Shown here piece after piece: positions 54,537-64,000 of a stretch of DNA of 64,000 bases (within the stretch, counting starts at the first letter, position 1; every line of letters begins with the position of its first letter). The notes under the pieces are model-generated. The model was not told the origin of the DNA and searched no databases. It was given only the letters and a program-made list of their open reading frames with translations. This DNA is from Fragilaria radians (lineage: Eukaryota > Bacillariophyta > Fragilariophyceae > Fragilariales > Fragilariaceae), in contig CAAAJI010000006.1 of the NCBI GenBank assembly GCA_900642245.1, forward strand, positions 245,571 to 309,570. The letters are read 5' to 3'. A program made the translations under genes and the position numbers.

Positions 54537-57044
54537 TCATAGACAAAGCGCATCGAGGCGGCAGCCACTTTCATCTTCATCAAATGGCCGGCTAGAACCC
54601 CTCTCATAAATAGCTGGAAATGGGACCGGAGAACACCCACCATTTTCCATGGAAGACTCTTCAATTACTGCAAAATTCGACGTTTCGTTCGGCACAGGAC
54701 TTGATACGGATGTGTCGGATCCTCGCTTCAGCATATTGAAAAGATTGAAGCTATTTGCCTTTTCTGCGGTAACTGTATTCTTCCAAAGACAGCCTGCGTG
54801 ATTCCGACAAAGTGGACACGTCAGTGGATCGTGCTTCACTAACTCCCCATTCGTATGTCGCAACGTCAGTTTGGCGCTGTGAATAGGATGGTCTCGATTC
54901 GGAGACGGCGCAACGTTACGTCCACATGGCAGGCAGAAATGTCCAAATCGCTCCGTTTGATTTGTTTCAACACCGAATAGCATCCATCGTAAAATCCCAA
55001 GTTCCATGATATCCGGATCCTGTCGTTCAATATCCTGACCTTCTGATTCATGAGGATTAACTACAAGGGCATCTGTGCTCTCGATACCATAATCGACAGC
55101 TTCTTTCCAAAGATAGTCAATCATTGTTGCTAGTTCTCTACTTTCAATTGTGGTCATGTCCAAGATTCCAAGAAATCTCAGCATAGTTTTCACCCTTGAC
55201 TTACTGATTGGAATCTTATGAGTGTTTGCCGGAGACATTGGCCTTGGCAAATTCATGGCAAGGCCATCCGCCACTGTCATGGCAGTGGGAGAAGATCCAA
55301 TCATGACTAGCCCTACCAATGCTTGATACATTACTCTTTCGCTAGGCAAAGTTCCTGGTATACTTCGACGAGAAACGACAGGATCTTCCATTCTTTTCTT
55401 CATTTCTCGTAACTTTTGTACGGCTTCTGTTGCCTGAATTTTTCCACCCGCCATTTCTTCAATGATTTCATCCAAATCGTCAGTAAGGACAGTAGTAAAC
55501 ACAGGTTTTATGATATCTTCTGGTCGGATGTTCCAAATTTCTTCAGATGAGGAAGACTGATGTTTGATTTGTCGATTTTTGGTGCGCTTAGAACTGGAAT
55601 ATCGATCTGTTATCCCTGATACCTCATCATTCTTTGGCAAAACCGATTTAGCAAACAGTTGATACCAGATTTGGATTGCACGTGTCAAGTCTTCACCTCG
55701 TCTACGCAATTGTCGTAAGTTTGGATTGATATCCCGTTCTAATGAAAGAACCGTTGGAACAGTAAGGAGCTTTCCCGAAGGCAATGTTCTTCGATGTGAG
55801 GCAAGATAGAATTGTCCAGCAGTCCGAAAGAAAGTGGCAGGAGAAAATTTAGTCCATTGTAATGATTCTGTACCTGATCCAGAAGAATGTTGTGATAATT
55901 GTCTATGTAACAATTCTCGAGTGTATTCATGGCCCGGAAATAGAATCACATCTGAACCATCTTGGTTCCGTGCGTTTCCCAAGGCCCTGACGACAATTTC
56001 CGAAAAGCAGCGCTCGGTGGAGTACGACCCAGCCGATGCTCGAATGTAGCTACCAGCTACTTTCTTACCGTGGGACTGAAAATCCAAATCTGCTTCAAAG
56101 GCTACTCCTGCTCCAGCACTAAACATGGTGTCTCCAGTAAAGAGGAAAACAGAATGATTTGTACTTCCTTGTTTCGGTCGCAGTGCGTAGACAACAGATC
56201 CCCGAGTGTGAGCAGGAACTGCTATCACTTCAATTTCAATCCAATCATTCATGTCCATCGTTTCGTTCACTCCGCCTCGGGGTATATTTAGTCGCGAACC
56301 ATTAACTACGGGATGCGTAGCATATGGAACACGTTCGGCGGCTCCTCCATATATGTGAAACTTAGGAGATTTCCCTCTATGTAATTCCCATAACGCCCTA
56401 TTTCCAGCAGTATGATCGTGATGTTTGTGCGTACTAAGGACAGCCAAAAGCTTTATTTCCCTTTTTTGATAGTGACGCGTTCTTATTGTATCCACTTGAC
56501 TCAAAAACTCTTTTGCATCTCCACAATCGATAGCTATAGCTACCAAAGGCCCTTGACTTCTTCCATCAGTAAAAACTATCAAATAGGCAATATTATCCAG
56601 TAGTTGAGGAATAGGATGGATGTAAACTCTATCTAAAATAACTTCAATTCTTTGCTCTAGAGTCCGCGAATGAAGTTTCTCTTTGTCCTTTTTGGCTGTT
56701 AGTCGTATGAGGAACAAGTGACCCCAACGCCCCAATCCAGTTGCATACAGAAATTCTGGAAGAATGGAGGGGAAAAGTTAAAGAGGAATGTGAATCCTGA
56801 GTTATGATAGAATGTTTAAGCTTCAACCAATCGCACAAAACGTACCAATGAGCCAAGGAGATCGCGCCATAACAGGTCCCAAAAGGATTCCAATAAAGAT
56901 TGTAGGAACCGATGAAATAAATGTTACCAGTGCAGACAATCCCATGAGTAATAGCAGAATTGCAGAAACAGGAGTCATGAAACAACGACTGTGTCGTAAA
57001 GCTCGAAGTTTCATCGCCAATGAATCATTATGAACGGGCTCCAT
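54537..57044 (-). CDS. Membrane-anchored metallo-beta-lactamase (glyoxalase II-like) protein
   Basis: Two exons, 56846-57044 and 54537-56755, with a 90-bp intron (GTACGT donor, CCAG acceptor); 805 residues. Exon 1 encodes two hydrophobic helices (about residues 23-43 and 45-60). Exon 2 begins EFLYATGLGRWGHLF and then the hydrolase: LSTHKHHDHTAGN with His176, His178, Asp180 and His181, VPAHTRGSVVY as the third ligand site, LFTGDTMFSAGAG with the bridging Asp, and LFPGHEYTRELL. PGHEYT and the spacing resemble hydroxyacylglutathione hydrolase, which cleaves S-lactoylglutathione. Unlike GLO2, the protein continues about 450 residues beyond the core, with helical segments (IIEEMAGGKIQATEAVQKL) and a Cys/His cluster near residues 685-730 (CLPC, CPLCRNHAGC) that could bind zinc. 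Substrate is unknown; the anchor and extension argue against simple cytosolic GLO2. Confidence 0.9.
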
Positions 57045-58066
57045 TCTTCTTGGAAAGACAATGCGGAATGAATTACAGAAAATTACCCAGTAGTTTCCCG
57101 ATTACCAGGGTCAAGTAATGTAGTAGGTTGAGTTTGTTGAAGACAGGTAACTGATTTAGCCTGTTTGGTGCATGTAGATAGAAATGAATGAACTTAAGAT
57201 GCGATGTTGAAATGATTGAAGGGAAGAGACTTAATAACTTAACGAGGTAGCTCCTTGTCGTTAAATATCTCATCCGTTGAAAGGCAGTCACGGAAGGTTT
57301 CTTATTCACGGATTAAAAAGAAATATTACTTGTCTTTACAACATGATTGGTAAATAGGTAAATATGTTAAGGAAGCCCTATGCAGGAAAAATAAAGTTCC
57401 CAAAGATATTGCAGACTAAAGGCCTGCTCCCAATACTGTCATGGAGCAATGCCACAACACACATACTTACACTTTTATATCTATCCATTGCTCAAGGAAG
57501 CTAAATATTGGCAGTGCGTGCTCTGGGGGTGCAATTGATGTTGAATCAAAGAATTATTTAAACAAATCATTTTTACAGGGATCTCAAAATCATCCCTAGA
57601 TTTACTCTCCAATTTTGCAACATTATTCTGGATATTGCTGCTTTGCCGTTTTTGTCAAATGTAGATTTTCATTTTTGTATTAATATATCTCATAAACGTT
57701 TGGGGAATGTTTATGAGGTTATTAAAAAGTGGACATCACATCCTCTGCTTTGATAAGGAGTTCATAACTGAATTATGAGTGATTTGGATTTGAGTTTTTC
57801 TTTTAATTAAGCCATACAAGGTAGGCATGGTAAAATATTGGATTCCTTTTGTTGAAGAAATCTATATTGGAATATGGCTCTCTAGTGAATAAAATAACAT
57901 TTGAAAAGGAACAATTAATCTTCCTATAGGTACTAGCAAAAGAAAAAACGTTGCATGATGCTAGCAACAAAAAGGGTGGCTGATATCCTTGAGGTCTGTC
58001 AGTGCTTTAATTCGGGCCTCGTATACAGTAGTACATGTGGACACTAGGCTTGTGACAGAATGTCAA
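57045..58066. other. Divergent intergenic region
   Basis: About 1.0 kb between the metallo-beta-lactamase gene (minus) and the decarboxylase gene (plus), AT-rich, with no further gene. Both promoters should lie here. Confidence 0.5.
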
Positions 58067-58904
58067 ATGGCGACGAACATGTCGGCTCCCATGATATCTG
58101 ATCGAAAGTCTCGTGTATTGCTGGGAATTACAGGATCTGTTGCTGCTATTAAGGGACCCAAACTATGCCTTGATTTAATGAACTTGGGAATGGACGTACA
58201 AGTCGTGTTAACTCAGGGAGGTGCCCATTTTTGGAATAAATCGGAAGACTATGACCATGCATCCTGGATGGCGTTGCAATCAAGAATTCAAGCTCGTCAA
58301 TTGATAGTCTACTGTAAGTCTGTAATCTATATCCATCTAAATGGAGAAGGATGTTTGGGGAAGATCTTGAAATATTCTTCATTTTGTCATTTGTGAAAAG
58401 GGATTAGTTTCGTTCATCTCTCACTGAAAAAGAAATACCTTAGTTCCAGATGATGAATGGAAGGGATGGAATAAAATGGGAGATCCTGTTTTGCACATTC
58501 AATTAAGAGATTGGGCAGACATTGCATTGGTCGCACCATTATCAGCTCATACCTTGGCCAAAATCGCAGGAGGGCTTTGTGACGATACACTAACGTGTAT
58601 CCTCCGTGCTTGGGATTTTCGGCCAACAGATGAACAGCATATAACTAGCACAAATTCCAAGCCAATTCTATTGGCACCTGCCATGAATACAGCCATGTGG
58701 AATCACCCCCTTACGCAGCAACAATTCCAAATTATTCAATCTTTTTCTGCCTCAGGTACTAGCATTGTTAAGGTACTTCCTCCCGTTGTAAAAACATTGG
58801 CCTGTGGTGATATTGGAACTGGTGCGATGGCAGATCTTGCAGATATCACAATAGAAGTAATGAACCAATTGTCCTGCAAAGGGAGAAGGGACGCCTCCTC
58901 ATGA
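58067..58904 (+). CDS. PPCDC: Phosphopantothenoylcysteine decarboxylase
   Basis: Two exons, 58067-58313 and 58444-58904 (donor GTAAGT, acceptor CCTTAG), give 235 residues. The flavoenzyme (FMN) decarboxylates 4'-phosphopantothenoylcysteine to 4'-phosphopantetheine in CoA synthesis. Sequence marks: VLLGITGSVAAIKGPKL (FMN-binding start), VVLTQGGAHFW, then DPVLHIQLRDWAD with the catalytic His100, LVAPLSAHTLAKIAGGLCDD, LLAPAMNTAMWNHP with Asn164, and LACGDIGTGAMAD with Cys203; these match the His, Asn and Cys of plant HAL3. The splice is placed within a Phe codon between IVY and PDDEW and restores the block seen in human PPCDC. I start at the ATG at 58067; the frame is open further upstream only from a TTG. 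No ligase (CoaB) domain is attached, the usual eukaryotic arrangement. Confidence 0.94.
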
Positions 58905-61523
58905 TTCAAAAATGCATCAGAAGTATGAATGCAATGGGACGTTTTTTATCTGATGTCACAAAAGGAATGTATATCAATGTTCAACTAATACTCAAAATCC
59001 CGGATATAATTTATCAACTTACTCCAAGCTTAAACTTCGACCCTTACTTATTATCGAGTCTATCTTGCCTTGAGTTCTAAATTGAGGATATGTAGGGAGG
59101 GCAAAGTGGACAAGCAAGGAGTAGATGTTGTCACAAGTTGTAAAAGATAAAGGTAGTGACTGACTATTTTCAACATTGCTAATGATAATTCCATGTTTTC
59201 ATGACATAAACTTAACACTGCGGACATAGACCAAAGAAAGTTGCAGCCCCATCATAAGGAAAATAGTTAAGGCGGGTAGCACAACATGTCGGTCCTTAAA
59301 ACTTGTCCTAGAAAATCGTGTGTCTAGTAAATGTTTTATAAGAATATTTGATCTTTTCCGCTTATTCACGATTTACGTCTCCAATTTGTATGATGTTTTG
59401 TAATCACTTAATTACATGACCAATACCTTTGCTAACTCTACAATGTGAAGGTTCTCTTTTGCAATCAATCATTCGGAAAATTGATGTGCTGGAAAAAGTC
59501 GTGGATGAAATGGGTCCATATTGCAAGATGATTTCTGAATTTACCAGTGAAATGTCTTTCAAAAAGAAATGACTGTCAATAAATCATTACCCAGCTTTTT
59601 ATGGGGGAAAAATAAGTTCATAAATCATGAATTGTTGTATCACTCAAACCCTACAATGTATAGCTTGTTGCTAACAGACAAATTTGGATGAAAAAGGAAT
59701 CCAAGACAAAGGCAAATGAAAAGTACTCGTTCATTTGTCTGGTAATCATTGTAACGTTAAAAACATGACGAAATTGCGGAATGATATTGGACAATAAGTT
59801 ATCCTACAACTCTGGAATATATAGGTGTTTTCATGTTGTCCACCTGTAACTTAGTTCGTCATGTTCCATTACCCAAACACCGAAACACCTACAAAAAACA
59901 GATTTCAATAACACTTTATACGACAAATGTGTAATCTATTTGGCTCATCAATCAAGAAGTGTGAAACTTGTTGTGGATTTCAGGATAATTTTACATTCCG
60001 GTAATAATTTTGGAAATCAATTCCAAAGGCCAAATTATTAGTCATAAAGAATCAATAGGGGTCATAAAGTTCCGAAGAGAGTGAACATTATAGCATGAAA
60101 CCCAAACTAAGGGAGACGTACCTGTGATATCTTAAAACTCTAGTAAATTGATTGATTACGAAGAAGCGGATAGTTCATGGCTACTAAAGTAATTACTTTA
60201 TTACGGACAACTCAGAAGAAAAAATAGTGAGAAGGCATGAGTATTAAGACAATTCAACTCTGACTTGAACCTGAAGTGCTCTACAACTCAGATATCACAT
60301 TGATTACTACCGTATTTACACAAATTCGGAAGAAGACGCATTTATTCATGATTGCTACAAATTAGTGTCTGGATATGGTCTTGCACAACGTGCTAGGTGT
60401 TTCTGTAAACTTGATACTGAACCATGTATTGTAGAATTCGCTTTTGCTGGACTTGTAAAGTTTTCATGTTTCTTCCTTTGTATTTGGCTCCAAGTTGGAA
60501 TGGATTTCCTCGAGTGTTTTGCAAAATAAGCTACTTAATGGAGATGCAATAGCTTGAGGAGAATAATGAAATGAATGATAATCTTTTTATTCCAAATGCT
60601 AAAAGCACATTTTGTACCCGCTTGTGCACAATCTCCATGATTGTACTTGCAGTTGCTTTGACTTCAATGCAAGAGCTCTCACATATTTGAAGTCACGTTT
60701 GAATTCACCACAAATGTCAAAGAAAATAATTTCAGGACACGGATAATGTGCCTGTCAAGTATCATGGAAACATATCCTGGATAAAAATGATTGACTTATT
60801 TGTGCCTTCATCAATTTCAAACCAGCTTGTAGCTGGATGGCATAGTAATGGAAGCAAAAGGAACCAATAGATCCACATATACAAGGAAGGGGAGTAAGAT
60901 GCTGCTATTCTGAAAGATGCCTCAGGAATATAGATGCTGCTAGCAGCAATATCAGCCAGTCTAAGATATTATTCCTCTTGAGTGATAGTGAAGATCACTA
61001 CTGATTCTGTTATGGGAAACAATTCTTTTTTCCGGTTAGAGCTGGTGGACCTAAAGTTATTATTTGTTTATTAATTACAATTACACCATGCTAAGTACAA
61101 CCTTAATCTAATTTATGATCTAGTCCTGTACAAACGGCAATTCAATATGACTTAGAGTCAAAAATAGGAAACAGAAAGAAATGGTAGGAAGAGGTACATT
61201 GAAGTATCCTTTTTCTATGAGTTCAATACATGGGGTATTGCATAAAGGTAAGGATTCAAAATTTGTTGGGTTTGACTTGACTAGGGTTACATGTAGCAAT
61301 TGCTTGCATGGAAATATTTGCAATGGTGTTTTCGAATCATCAAAAATGACAATGTTCATCGTTATTAGCGGAAGTAGAGCTTTCAATCTTTGCAGTTCGC
61401 GTGCCACTGTCACACGAAACACATATGCTCGGAAAAATTGTAAAGGGCTATCCTTCACTTGAAAATCCGACTTTAATTTTTAGATCGGATTTTTAACCTG
61501 AATATCATTTTTAAGGGGTGATC
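58905..61523. other. Gene-poor stretch
   Basis: About 2.6 kb between two plus-strand genes. Overlapping frames on both strands at 61120-61462 are each stop-free for about 100 codons but show no domain and oppose each other; I treat them as chance. The final part should hold the promoter of the RBR gene. Confidence 0.5.
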
Positions 61524-63176
61524 ATGGACCATATATCAACATGGACTAACGAAGATGTCCTTAAATGGTCACATCAGGTTGTGAGGTTATCACAATATAC
61601 TATTGATGCCTTGAGAGAACATAACATTGACGGCATGATGCTTGTCAATTGGTCTGAAGATGAGCTAGAAACCGCTCTTGGATTGAAGAATGTTTCTATC
61701 AACAATAATGACTGGAAAGTAATTCAGTACTTTAGATTTCAGAACAGCATGCTAGATCTCTCGACTGCTGTAGATTTGAATAGGGAAATGATCGAAGAGT
61801 TTGAGTCCTCTGGTTATCCTCCTATCGACAAGGCGGCACTAAATGTATTGAAAACAAGGTTGCAACCAGAAATCCAACAAATCGTTGACGATTTTGAATT
61901 TGCGTGCAGCATCCAAGAGCAAGATTTTGATCCACAATTTTACAATGACCTCGATTTTGCGCGGGAACAGCAAACATTCTTCGATTTACAACGGACCCAA
62001 TGTGATTCCGATCATCAATACGCTCTTGAACTATCTAGAGGCTTTGATAGAGGACATGCAAGAACTGCTCGTCCGGTGAAGAGCGTGCCTGCTGTGATGG
62101 ATCATCCCATCTCGTCAATGGCGTTGAGGCCCACATCATTACCTGTTCCGACCATGACCCAATCAAAAGTAAAGGTAACTGAAGTTGATTCCTTTGAAAG
62201 TTCAGGAACAACTAGAAAGATAAATACTAAAACTCAAGGCCTGTTAAACTTTGCAAGCAGTTTAAATGTTTCAAAGGTGAAGAAGAAATGCGACGTATGC
62301 ATCAGCGAACAAAGCATTCTTTACACCCACTCGTGTGGTCATATCAATTGTAAGGAATGCCTCAAACAGCTATTTCGCACAGCTCTTCGTGACATTACAA
62401 TGTTGCCATTGAGATGCTGTGAAGTTGAAATCGATTTAACACCGGTAAAATCATTATTGAATGAGGACGAAGCAACACTGTTATTGCAACGAAACTCCGA
62501 GAGTAAAGTGAAGGAAAAGATGTATTGTCCACAGTGTAATATTTTCATTAATCTTGATAATCTGAACACCTCACAAAGCAAAACTATTACTTGCAAAGGT
62601 TGCCTTACGTCTCTTTGCTCTGAATGCAGAACGAGATCTCATCAATTTCGTACATGCTCTGAAAATAAAGCAGACAATCAGAGTACTTCTGATAAGGCAA
62701 TATTAAACTTGGCATCAAGTAAAGGTTGGAAGCAATGCCCTATGTGTAGGGTTATAATAGAACTGGAATATGGGTGTAACCACATGACATGCTCATTCTG
62801 TAGATTTCATTTTTGCTTCAAATGTCTCAAACCTTGGAGCACGGCAACAGGAAATTGCAGCTCCGGAATCTGTGAGGTTTGGGATGCAAATAAGCTGATT
62901 CAAGCTGGAGATGATCGAATCGTGAATGAAGAACTGGTACTGGGACGACAATACCGACCGGAAGAAAGAGTGGCTCGGCAAATGGTGCACGTTCGAGCAC
63001 TAAGTAGAAATGAGACATGTCGGCATAGCTGGGTTAGACGATATGGGAATAAGGGAGCTTGCGAAGCCTGTGGCTTTAGCTTATGGCAATACGGAATGGT
63101 GTGCCAAGGAGCATGTAACGCAACGGTGTGTTACACTTGCGCTCACCATAGAATTGCAGCTATTGGATGGAGGTAA
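61524..63176 (+). CDS. SAM-domain RBR E3 ubiquitin ligase
   Basis: 550 residues from the ATG at 61524; an in-frame GTG two codons upstream is not used. RBR ligases take ubiquitin from E2 at RING1 and pass it through a Cys thioester in RING2. Residues 1 to about 75 (HISTWTNEDVLKWSHQV, LREHNIDGMMLVNWSEDEL, ALGLKN) form a SAM domain, a protein-binding module. A helical linker (about 90-190) and a low-complexity stretch follow. RING1 starts at Cys256 (CDVC, then HSCGHINCKECL), the IBR contains YCPQCNIFINLD and CKGC, CSEC, and RING2 is CPMCRVIIELEYGCNHMTC at 405-423, followed by FCFKC. By comparison with parkin, Cys418 in GCNHMTC is the candidate catalytic Cys. After RING2 comes a further C-terminal Cys/His-rich part (CEACGFSLWQYGMVCQGAC, CYTCAHHR). 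Targets are unknown. Confidence 0.94.
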   Translation: MDHISTWTNEDVLKWSHQVVRLSQYTIDALREHNIDGMMLVNWSEDELETALGLKNVSINNNDWKVIQYFRFQNSMLDLSTAVDLNREMIEEFESSGYPPIDKAALNVLKTRLQPEIQQIVDDFEFACSIQEQDFDPQFYNDLDFAREQQTFFDLQRTQCDSDHQYALELSRGFDRGHARTARPVKSVPAVMDHPISSMALRPTSLPVPTMTQSKVKVTEVDSFESSGTTRKINTKTQGLLNFASSLNVSKVKKKCDVCISEQSILYTHSCGHINCKECLKQLFRTALRDITMLPLRCCEVEIDLTPVKSLLNEDEATLLLQRNSESKVKEKMYCPQCNIFINLDNLNTSQSKTITCKGCLTSLCSECRTRSHQFRTCSENKADNQSTSDKAILNLASSKGWKQCPMCRVIIELEYGCNHMTCSFCRFHFCFKCLKPWSTATGNCSSGICEVWDANKLIQAGDDRIVNEELVLGRQYRPEERVARQMVHVRALSRNETCRHSWVRRYGNKGACEACGFSLWQYGMVCQGACNATVCYTCAHHRIAAIGWR

Positions 63177-64000
63177 AGGGTGCTGGAAGAGTATCGAGGA
63201 GATCAAGTAATAATTGTTCGTGTATGATTTTTGCTGAAGTTAACGGTTCATTTTTCCAAAGGAGAAAATTGTGAGATTTATTATTTTCACATGTAGCTTT
63301 GGTTCCCAACTAAAAGTTTCATTTGCAACATTTTTGCATCAAGACTTTGTCTAGGTTGCAAGACATTTAATTTTATTGCTGTTTGCTCTCCTGATGAAAT
63401 CAAAGCAACGTTGGTAATTCAAGTATTGTTCATTAAATTTGTTTTATCAACTTTTTTGTTCAAAAAAAATCGTTTTATCCTCCGAAAAGCAATAAGTCAG
63501 GTATGATGTGTTTCAGATGGTTTTGTTCGTTTGATGACTGTATACATCAACTCATAGTCCTTTTAAGTTCTAGGATCATGTCGTATGGAATGCAAAATCA
63601 GGCTTTTGATGAGTGGGACCCATGGGTATGTCACTTGTTTAGAGCAGCTGCATGTGTGATAGATAGTGAACAAACGCTACACTGTAAGTCACAAAGGTGC
63701 AAAGCATAACTGAACGGGACATGAAATAATATATCTCACACCAAGCGTATCAAGAGCTAGATGAAAGACAAACACAAGTAAAAGACACAAGCAGAAAAAT
63801 TGCGATTGTTTTTAATTGGTCCAATAACATGTTACCTGTATACTTTCTAGTTGTGTATCTCATTACATTTTGTCATCTGACTTGGCCTCATTTCTTTGAA
63901 ATTTCTTTAAGCCAATGGCTTCATGTAGTGGGTCTTGTTCATCAAGGATTGTTTACTTTCTTTGTCATGTAATTCAATCCTTAACATTGCGTATTTTAAT
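63177..64000. other. Right-edge intergenic stretch
   Basis: About 0.8 kb downstream of the RBR gene. A 68-codon plus frame at 63503-63709 has no recognisable features. Nothing else is seen before the window ends. Confidence 0.5.

Noticed and set aside
61120..61462. Opposing frames of about 100 codons on both strands upstream of the RBR gene
   Set aside because: Each is open only by chance overlap with the other; no domain, no continuity with the RBR gene, and the minus frame has no recognisable features.

Overview
The window looks like nuclear DNA of a stramenopile, most likely a diatom. It is AT-rich, with spliced protein-coding genes on both strands, short GT-AG introns (about 60 to 145 bp in the genes resolved here) and long AT-rich intergenic stretches. 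Two N-termini (at 0.9 kb and 24.5 kb) combine a signal peptide with an aromatic residue near the predicted cleavage site, the style of diatom plastid presequences. The genes at 7.4 kb and 37.6 kb resemble protein families I associate with diatoms. Species is not determined. No tRNA, rRNA, CRISPR array or operon was recognised.

Layout. 0-1 kb: 5' part of an unknown, probably plastid-targeted gene, cut by the window edge. 1-7.4 kb: gene-poor, holding a decayed piggyBac element with one recognisable end, a 71-bp tandem duplication, a conserved-looking ORF remnant and a short TTAGGGG array. 7.4-9.1 kb: two small minus-strand genes of unknown function. 11.8-14.2 kb: UTP14, a ribosome biogenesis factor. 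14.4-16 kb: a diverged noncoding repeat cluster. 17.4-22.9 kb: ArfGAP, a dysferlin-domain (DysF) protein and Mediator subunit MED31. 24.5-28.1 kb: an HflX GTPase and a DUF579/glucuronoxylan methyltransferase-like protein. 28.9-35.1 kb: a large PPR-like protein with a mitochondrial-type N-terminus, and a TTLL12-type protein. 37.6-38.4 kb: a TPR-like protein. 42.5-46.2 kb: riboflavin kinase and an NDR-family AGC kinase. 47.7 kb: a small orphan. 51.1-58.9 kb: a trypsin-like protein lacking the catalytic Asp, cystathionine gamma-lyase, a membrane-anchored metallo-beta-lactamase protein, and phosphopantothenoylcysteine decarboxylase. 61.5-63.2 kb: a SAM-domain RBR ubiquitin ligase.

The genes are mostly independent housekeeping loci and do not form a cluster or pathway island. 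Loose links exist only at pathway level: cystathionine gamma-lyase makes cysteine, and phosphopantothenoylcysteine decarboxylase acts on a cysteine adduct in CoA synthesis and belongs to an FMN-dependent family, while riboflavin kinase makes FMN. UTP14 and HflX both act on ribosomes but in different compartments. I found no convincing new multi-gene system. The points most worth following are the Asp-to-Asn change in the protease, the decayed piggyBac with its odd left flank, the noncoding repeat cluster at 14.4-16 kb, the DUF579 enzyme, and the extended membrane metallo-beta-lactamase protein.
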